Below are positions 24,226 through 27,528 of a stretch of DNA of 27,528 nucleotides, piece by piece. Source of the DNA: Clostridiales bacterium (lineage in GTDB: Bacteria; Bacillota_A; Clostridia; Saccharofermentanales; Saccharofermentanaceae). The DNA lies in contig JAGCGE010000034.1 of the NCBI GenBank assembly GCA_017649745.1, positions 1 through 27,528 of the forward strand, given 5' to 3'. The notes under the pieces were generated by a model, which did no database searches, was not told where the DNA came from, and was given only the letters and a program-made list of their open reading frames with translations. The position numbers and the translations under genes are program-made. Each line of letters starts with the position of its first letter. Position 1 is the stretch's first letter.

Positions 24226-24235
24226 TTATGATAAC

Positions 24236-24799
24236 TTATTTTGTAAGTTCTTTGAAGAATAATATCTGTCCGTAGACAGGAATCAGATACATGAAGATCC
24301 TCGTCCAAGGTTTACCCAAGTCGCGAAGTCTTCTTACTGTCATACTCGTAAGACCGAGACAAGCTGCAGCAGAGAACACCCATGTTACATAACCTACGAA
24401 CGGGATGTAATCGATAACGCAAGTAGCAATGATAACGAGACCAGCGAAGAGGAAACCGAACCAGTATTCCTTTTTACATGTTGTTCCCTTGAAATCAACG
24501 ATCTTTGTTACGAAGTTCTTGACCGAAGATCCGAAAGTTACATTCTGAGCGTTACCTGCATTGTTAGTGTAACCGTTGTTTGTGTTGTTGTATTGATAAG
24601 TCGGTGCAGGAACTACTGCAGGAGCAGCTTCCTGGACAGGTTGCTGGATAGGCTGTTGAACCGGTTGCTGAATTGGTTCCTGAACAGGAGCCGGTGCCGG
24701 ATCTTCAACTTTAACGGCTGTGCTAAGGCCTGTTCCGCAAGCAGGACAGAACCTCTGATCATCACCCATTGTTTCACCGCATTTTGGACATGTGATCAT
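24236..24799 (-). CDS. Zinc-ribbon DUF805 membrane protein
   Basis: The 187-aa protein starts with a zinc ribbon, MITCPKCG ... FCPACG, with Cys4, Cys7, Cys18 and Cys21. Pro/Gln repeats follow (about 36-58, alternating PVQ and PIQ units), then an Asn/Tyr-rich linker. The C-terminus is a DUF805 domain from about residue 105: KKEYWFGFLFAGL, three to four membrane helices, and the characteristic RRLRDLGKPW before the last helix. The function of DUF805 proteins is unknown. ATGAGG-type ribosome binding (GAGG on the minus strand, about 10 nt upstream) supports the start. Confidence 0.88.
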   Translation of the reverse strand: MITCPKCGETMGDDQRFCPACGTGLSTAVKVEDPAPAPVQEPIQQPVQQPIQQPVQEAAPAVVPAPTYQYNNTNNGYTNNAGNAQNVTFGSSVKNFVTKIVDFKGTTCKKEYWFGFLFAGLVIIATCVIDYIPFVGYVTWVFSAAACLGLTSMTVRRLRDLGKPWTRIFMYLIPVYGQILFFKELTK

Positions 24800-24895
24800 A
24801 GCAAATACCTCATTTTTATAGTATATTTCGATTCTACTACAAAATTACGTGCTTTTCACAGGTGTATATTTTTTGTTAACAAATCCTTTTAAATC

Positions 24896-24924
24896 TATTG
24901 ATTTATTTCTAATCTTTATATAAT
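24896..24924 (+). promoter_or_regulatory. Probable promoter of the first tail-motif surface protein
   Basis: TATAAT at 24919-24924 lies 34 bp before the start GTG. TATTGA (24896-24901) is 17 bp upstream of it, and TTGATT (24898-24903) is 15 bp upstream; both are weak -35 boxes. Confidence 0.45.
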
Positions 24925-24946
24925 TAAAGATAGTGTTTTGTGTTAT

Positions 24947-24952
24947 GGAGGG
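24947..24952 (+). promoter_or_regulatory. Ribosome binding site that selects a GTG start
   Basis: GGAGGG lies 6 nt before GTG 24959. A TTG at 24938 would be upstream of this site and would disrupt the signal peptide. Confidence 0.75.
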
Positions 24953-24958
24953 TTAGTT

Positions 24959-26149
24959 GTGGGGAACATTAAACGCTTCTTATCTTTATTCCTAAGTATT
25001 ATCATTGTCATGCTCTTTTCGAGCACTGTATTAGCTGATGCTACTTGCACGAAAGATGGTGATGATGGCAGTGACCGATCATATGCTACTCTGAGATTGA
25101 GCGGATATGAAGTTGGAGATGAAGTCACAGTTGCGATAACTCTGGATCGTAACGATGTATACGTCAGCAGTTCTCAAAGTGTTGTTTCGATCATAGAAGA
25201 AGGCAGCTATACTGTTAAAGTTAAGATTGTACCTTATAGCGAATACAATACTCCTGATGGAACTTATGATCTCTGTTTTAGCGGTGATGTGATGTCTAAT
25301 GCGAGTATCGAGAGTTGTGTAGTAACAAACGTAACTCATAAGGCTCCGACTGACACACCTACACCTAAGCCTGTAACAGATACGCCGACACCTAAGCCGG
25401 TAACTGATACACCTACTCCAAAGCCTGTAACAAATACTCCAACACCAACTACAACAACGGCTCCGACTACGCCTGCACCAACTACAACAGCTCCAACGGC
25501 AGCTCCAACAGCAGCTCCAGTAGTGGCTGATGAGACTCAGGTAACGGAAACAGCTGCAGATTCATCCGCAACTGATAAACCGTCAGCTACGCCTACACCT
25601 ACACCTACTTCTACACCAACACCTACTCCAACAGAAGAACCAACACCTACTGCTACGCCTACACCTACTCCGCCAACGACTATTGACGGAGAGAGAACTT
25701 TAGTTCAGGGTGGCGAAGAAACAGAAGATACTGAAGAGACAAAGTTTACGTTCCCTGAACATGACAAGAAGGGAGCTACGATCTCTACATATAAAGGAAA
25801 GAGCAGATATACTGCAGGTGATATCATTGGCGGTATCCTGAAGTTCCTTGTGATCATTATCGTTATCGTAATTATCGCCAGGATCGCAGTTCTTAAGATG
25901 AACGGTACATATAATGAAGACCTCTTGAAGGAATTCATTCCTAGAAAGAAGAAAGAGGATCCGTTTGTTGCTGAAGTACCTGATACAAAGAACGGATATC
26001 TCCAGAAGTCCAACCTTACTGCAGTAAGGCCTATGTACTCTAATGCTGCATCAGAGAGCACAAGGACCAGGGGAGTCAACAAGCATGATGAAAACTCTGT
26101 AGAGAAGTCCAATATGGCAGATGCCAGGGATTCTTCTGAAACAGAATAA
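24959..26149 (+). CDS. Membrane-anchored surface protein with Thr/Pro stalk and conserved cytoplasmic tail
   Basis: The start is GTG 24959, selected by GGAGGG. The 396-aa product has a signal peptide (MGNIKRFLS, hydrophobic core, VLADA). A small beta-rich ectodomain of about 100 residues follows (SYATLRLSGYEVGDEVTVAI), with some likeness to the N-terminal module of the GH5 protein. A Thr/Pro stalk then includes three full DTPTPKPVT repeats. A membrane helix (ILKFLVIIIVIVII) is followed by a cytoplasmic tail beginning ARIAVLKMNGTYNEDLLKE-FIP. The first tail residues are conserved in the next gene. The last 60 residues are hydrophilic. I do not recognise a family; it looks like a stalked adhesin or binding protein. 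Confidence 0.85.
   Translation: MGNIKRFLSLFLSIIIVMLFSSTVLADATCTKDGDDGSDRSYATLRLSGYEVGDEVTVAITLDRNDVYVSSSQSVVSIIEEGSYTVKVKIVPYSEYNTPDGTYDLCFSGDVMSNASIESCVVTNVTHKAPTDTPTPKPVTDTPTPKPVTDTPTPKPVTNTPTPTTTTAPTTPAPTTTAPTAAPTAAPVVADETQVTETAADSSATDKPSATPTPTPTSTPTPTPTEEPTPTATPTPTPPTTIDGERTLVQGGEETEDTEETKFTFPEHDKKGATISTYKGKSRYTAGDIIGGILKFLVIIIVIVIIARIAVLKMNGTYNEDLLKEFIPRKKKEDPFVAEVPDTKNGYLQKSNLTAVRPMYSNAASESTRTRGVNKHDENSVEKSNMADARDSSETE
25352..25447 (+). repeat. 27-bp tandem repeats coding for DTPTPKPVT
   Basis: Three full 27-bp units start at 25352, 25379 and 25406, followed by a partial unit. They vary at third codon positions while the encoded nonapeptide is constant, so the protein sequence seems to be under selection. 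Confidence 0.85.
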
Positions 26150-26174
26150 ACAAAATTATATAAATGATATTTGA

Positions 26175-26211
26175 TTTCGGGAGCGGATCTGTGATCTTGC
26201 TCCCGATTTTT
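26175..26211 (+). terminator. Terminator after the first tail-motif protein
   Basis: TCGGGAGC (26177-26184) pairs with GCTCCCGA (26199-26206), followed by TTTTT. The 14-nt loop holds a small GATC-TGT-GATC dyad. Confidence 0.8.
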
Positions 26212-26226
26212 ATAATCCTTGAAAAC

Positions 26227-26242
26227 AGCCGTGATCACGGCT
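26227..26242. promoter_or_regulatory. Perfect 16-bp palindrome, candidate operator
   Basis: AGCCGTGATCACGGCT is self-complementary over all 16 bases with no loop, about 130 bp before the next promoter. The core GTGATC recurs as TGTGATC at 26190, 26379 and 26416. Confidence 0.35.
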
Positions 26243-26370
26243 TTAGAGTGTGTCAAAGTTGTGAAGAAAAAGTTCAAATTCTTGAGTGATGAAATTTGAT
26301 AGCTTTTGTGCAAGTCCTACAAAATGGCGCTTTTCGAGATTTTCGAATAATAGAAGTGAAGGAAAAACCG

Positions 26371-26379
26371 TGATATAAT
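26371..26379 (+). promoter_or_regulatory. Extended -10 promoter of the last gene
   Basis: TGA-TATAAT forms an extended -10 about 59 bp before ATG 26438. The -35 hexamer is poor, as is usual for extended -10 promoters. Confidence 0.6.
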
Positions 26380-26437
26380 GTGATCAAATTATTAATATTT
26401 TGTGCACTGCATTTTTGTGATCGTTTTGGGGGACGTT

Positions 26438-27528
26438 ATGAAGAGAACACAGGGTAATTTGGGAAGGATCACATCTATCCTTCTTTCGACGGCATTGATC
26501 GTCGGATCATTTGGTATCGCTAATGTTAACGCAGCAACTTTAGATGGGATCGCAGGCGATGATATCGTTGTAGTCAGATTTGGTCCTGGAGATCACGATG
26601 ATAAGGGTCCGGGCGCTAATAAGCCTGATAAGGACAAGGACAAAGAAAAAGATAATAAGCCTAAGCCGGGTGAAGAGAATAAGCCTGATCCGGCAGCTGA
26701 GAATAAACCAGACCCGGCCACAGAGAATAAGCCGGATCCTGCTAAGGACAATGCACCTAAGCCTGAAGAACAGAAGGAAGAGGCTAAGACTGAAGAGACA
26801 GCAGCAGAACCTCAGAAGAATGATAATGCAGGTTCATCTGACAACACTTCAGAGACAACTCCTGCAGAGCAAAACTCATCTTCTTCTAATAATGAGGCTT
26901 CATCAAATAACAACAATTCTCAGACTTCAGGAAGCTCATCTTCTGCAAGTTCAGCAGCTGCTACAACGAGAACTGCTCCTACAAGTGCTCAGTCAAATGA
27001 CCAGGCTTCTTCAAGTTCGTCGAATTCCGGAAGTTCCTCTTCAAGTTCTTCCAATCAGTCTGATTCTTCAGCAGTTGCTTCAACAACTGCATCAACTTCG
27101 ACATCAACAACAACTTCTACTACTACTGCTTCCAAGACAACTGAGACAACAAAAGCACCTTCAAGCGACAGCAGCAAGAAGGCTACAACTGAGTCTTCAG
27201 AGGCAGTAGAGACTACAGCAGCTGAGACAGAGGCTACCGAAGTAACTGTAAGTGAGACAGAAGTTCAGGAAACTTTAACTACAGTTGAAGAGACAGTAGG
27301 AGAAACAGAGATCACTCAAGCTGAAAAAAAGACAACTCCTGCTCAGGTAAATGCAGTTGTTCGTCCTCATAAGAAGAACAACGGCGGTTGGGTATCGTTC
27401 TTCCTTATCCTCCTTTTGATCGGTGTAGGCGTTAGACTTGCAGCTCTTAAGATGAATGGTGTAGAGAATTCCGATCTTCTTGTAGAGTTCATTCCTATCA
27501 AGAGTATCAAGGATAAGTTCAGACCGGA
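26438..27528 (+). CDS. Ser/Thr-rich membrane-anchored surface protein with conserved cytoplasmic tail (3' end outside window)
   Basis: An open frame runs from ATG 26438 (GGGGGA just upstream) to the window end without a stop, encoding at least 363 residues. It has a signal peptide (MKRTQGNLGR, hydrophobic core, NVNAA). A Lys/Asp/Pro-rich region follows with ENKPDP-type repeats (about residues 55-105), then about 200 residues dominated by Ser, Thr, Ala and Glu. A membrane helix (WVSFFLILLLIGVGV) comes next, and then the tail RLAALKMNGVENSDLL, VEFIPIKS. This tail matches that of the preceding gene. There is no recognisable folded ectodomain, so it may be a glycosylated stalk. Another frame in the same low-complexity stretch (26580-27209) is an artefact. 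Confidence 0.88.
   Translation, partial: MKRTQGNLGRITSILLSTALIVGSFGIANVNAATLDGIAGDDIVVVRFGPGDHDDKGPGANKPDKDKDKEKDNKPKPGEENKPDPAAENKPDPATENKPDPAKDNAPKPEEQKEEAKTEETAAEPQKNDNAGSSDNTSETTPAEQNSSSSNNEASSNNNNSQTSGSSSSASSAAATTRTAPTSAQSNDQASSSSSNSGSSSSSSSNQSDSSAVASTTASTSTSTTTSTTTASKTTETTKAPSSDSSKKATTESSEAVETTAAETEATEVTVSETEVQETLTTVEETVGETEITQAEKKTTPAQVNAVVRPHKKNNGGWVSFFLILLLIGVGVRLAALKMNGVENSDLLVEFIPIKSIKDKFRP

Noticed and set aside
25352..25680. Repetitive ACACCTACTCCA-like sequence as a possible CRISPR or microsatellite array
   Set aside because: The repeats are in frame, vary at third positions, keep the encoded peptide, and have no spacer structure; they are the Thr/Pro stalk of a surface protein.
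26580..27209. 209-aa plus-strand frame rich in Arg, Leu and Gln
   Set aside because: It is an out-of-frame reading of the Ser/Thr codons of the real gene starting at 26438, which has a signal peptide and membrane helix.

Overview
The window reads as chromosomal DNA of an anaerobic, low-to-moderate GC Firmicute, most likely a gut or rumen Clostridia member (Oscillospiraceae or Saccharofermentans-like; this placement is inference). Supporting signs are strong GGAGG-type ribosome binding sites, sigma-A-like promoters, a T-box riboswitch, Thr/Pro/Glu-rich surface proteins with C-terminal membrane anchors, DUF4214 plus choline-binding-type repeats on an L,D-transpeptidase, and a membrane-anchored GH5 cellulase. 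No IS element, CRISPR array, rRNA or tRNA gene was seen.

Layout. (1) 1-1632: a cell-wall L,D-transpeptidase whose 5' part is broken by two in-frame stops (TAG at 55-57, TGA at 82-84), then a terminator. (2) 1803-11585: nine tightly packed plus-strand genes: rfbF, rfbG, rfbH, gtrA-like, a DmpG/HMGL-like aldolase with an extra C-terminal domain, a HAD phosphatase, a YerE/acetolactate-synthase-like ThDP enzyme, an SDR, and a GtrB-like glycosyltransferase. Gaps run from -4 to +20 bp, so this is one operon. RfbFGH convert glucose-1-phosphate to CDP-4-keto-3,6-dideoxyglucose. The aldolase, phosphatase, ThDP enzyme and SDR look able to make a 2-oxoacid, add its acyl group at C4 and reduce the product, giving a branched CDP-sugar. 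The GtrB-like and GtrA-like proteins could load it on undecaprenyl phosphate and flip it. (3) 11707-11895: an unknown 62-aa ORF, then a convergent terminator. (4) 14259-11992, minus strand: a large multi-pass GT-C-like protein that could be the acceptor transferase of the same system.

(5) 14437-18868, plus strand: D-Ala-D-Ala ligase, an HI0933-family flavoprotein, a lipoprotein, two zinc-ribbon membrane proteins and a dCMP deaminase. (6) 18879-22559: a strong promoter, a T-box leader with a probable UUC (Phe) specifier, an intrinsic terminator, phenylacetate-CoA ligase, and 20 bp later a membrane-anchored GH5 cellulase. The T-box suggests the ligase serves phenylalanine synthesis by reductive carboxylation of phenylacetate rather than phenylacetate degradation. 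(7) 24799-22622, minus strand: a zinc-ribbon/DUF805 protein, a terminator-like hairpin, and an S37-like secreted lipoprotein peptidase. (8) 24959-27528: two plus-strand surface proteins, the second running off the window. They have unrelated ectodomains but share a conserved motif just after the membrane helix (LKMNG, then DLL, then EFIP).

The most interesting items are the candidate branched-sugar and three-component glycosylation locus, the Phe T-box on phenylacetate-CoA ligase, and the shared cytoplasmic tail motif.
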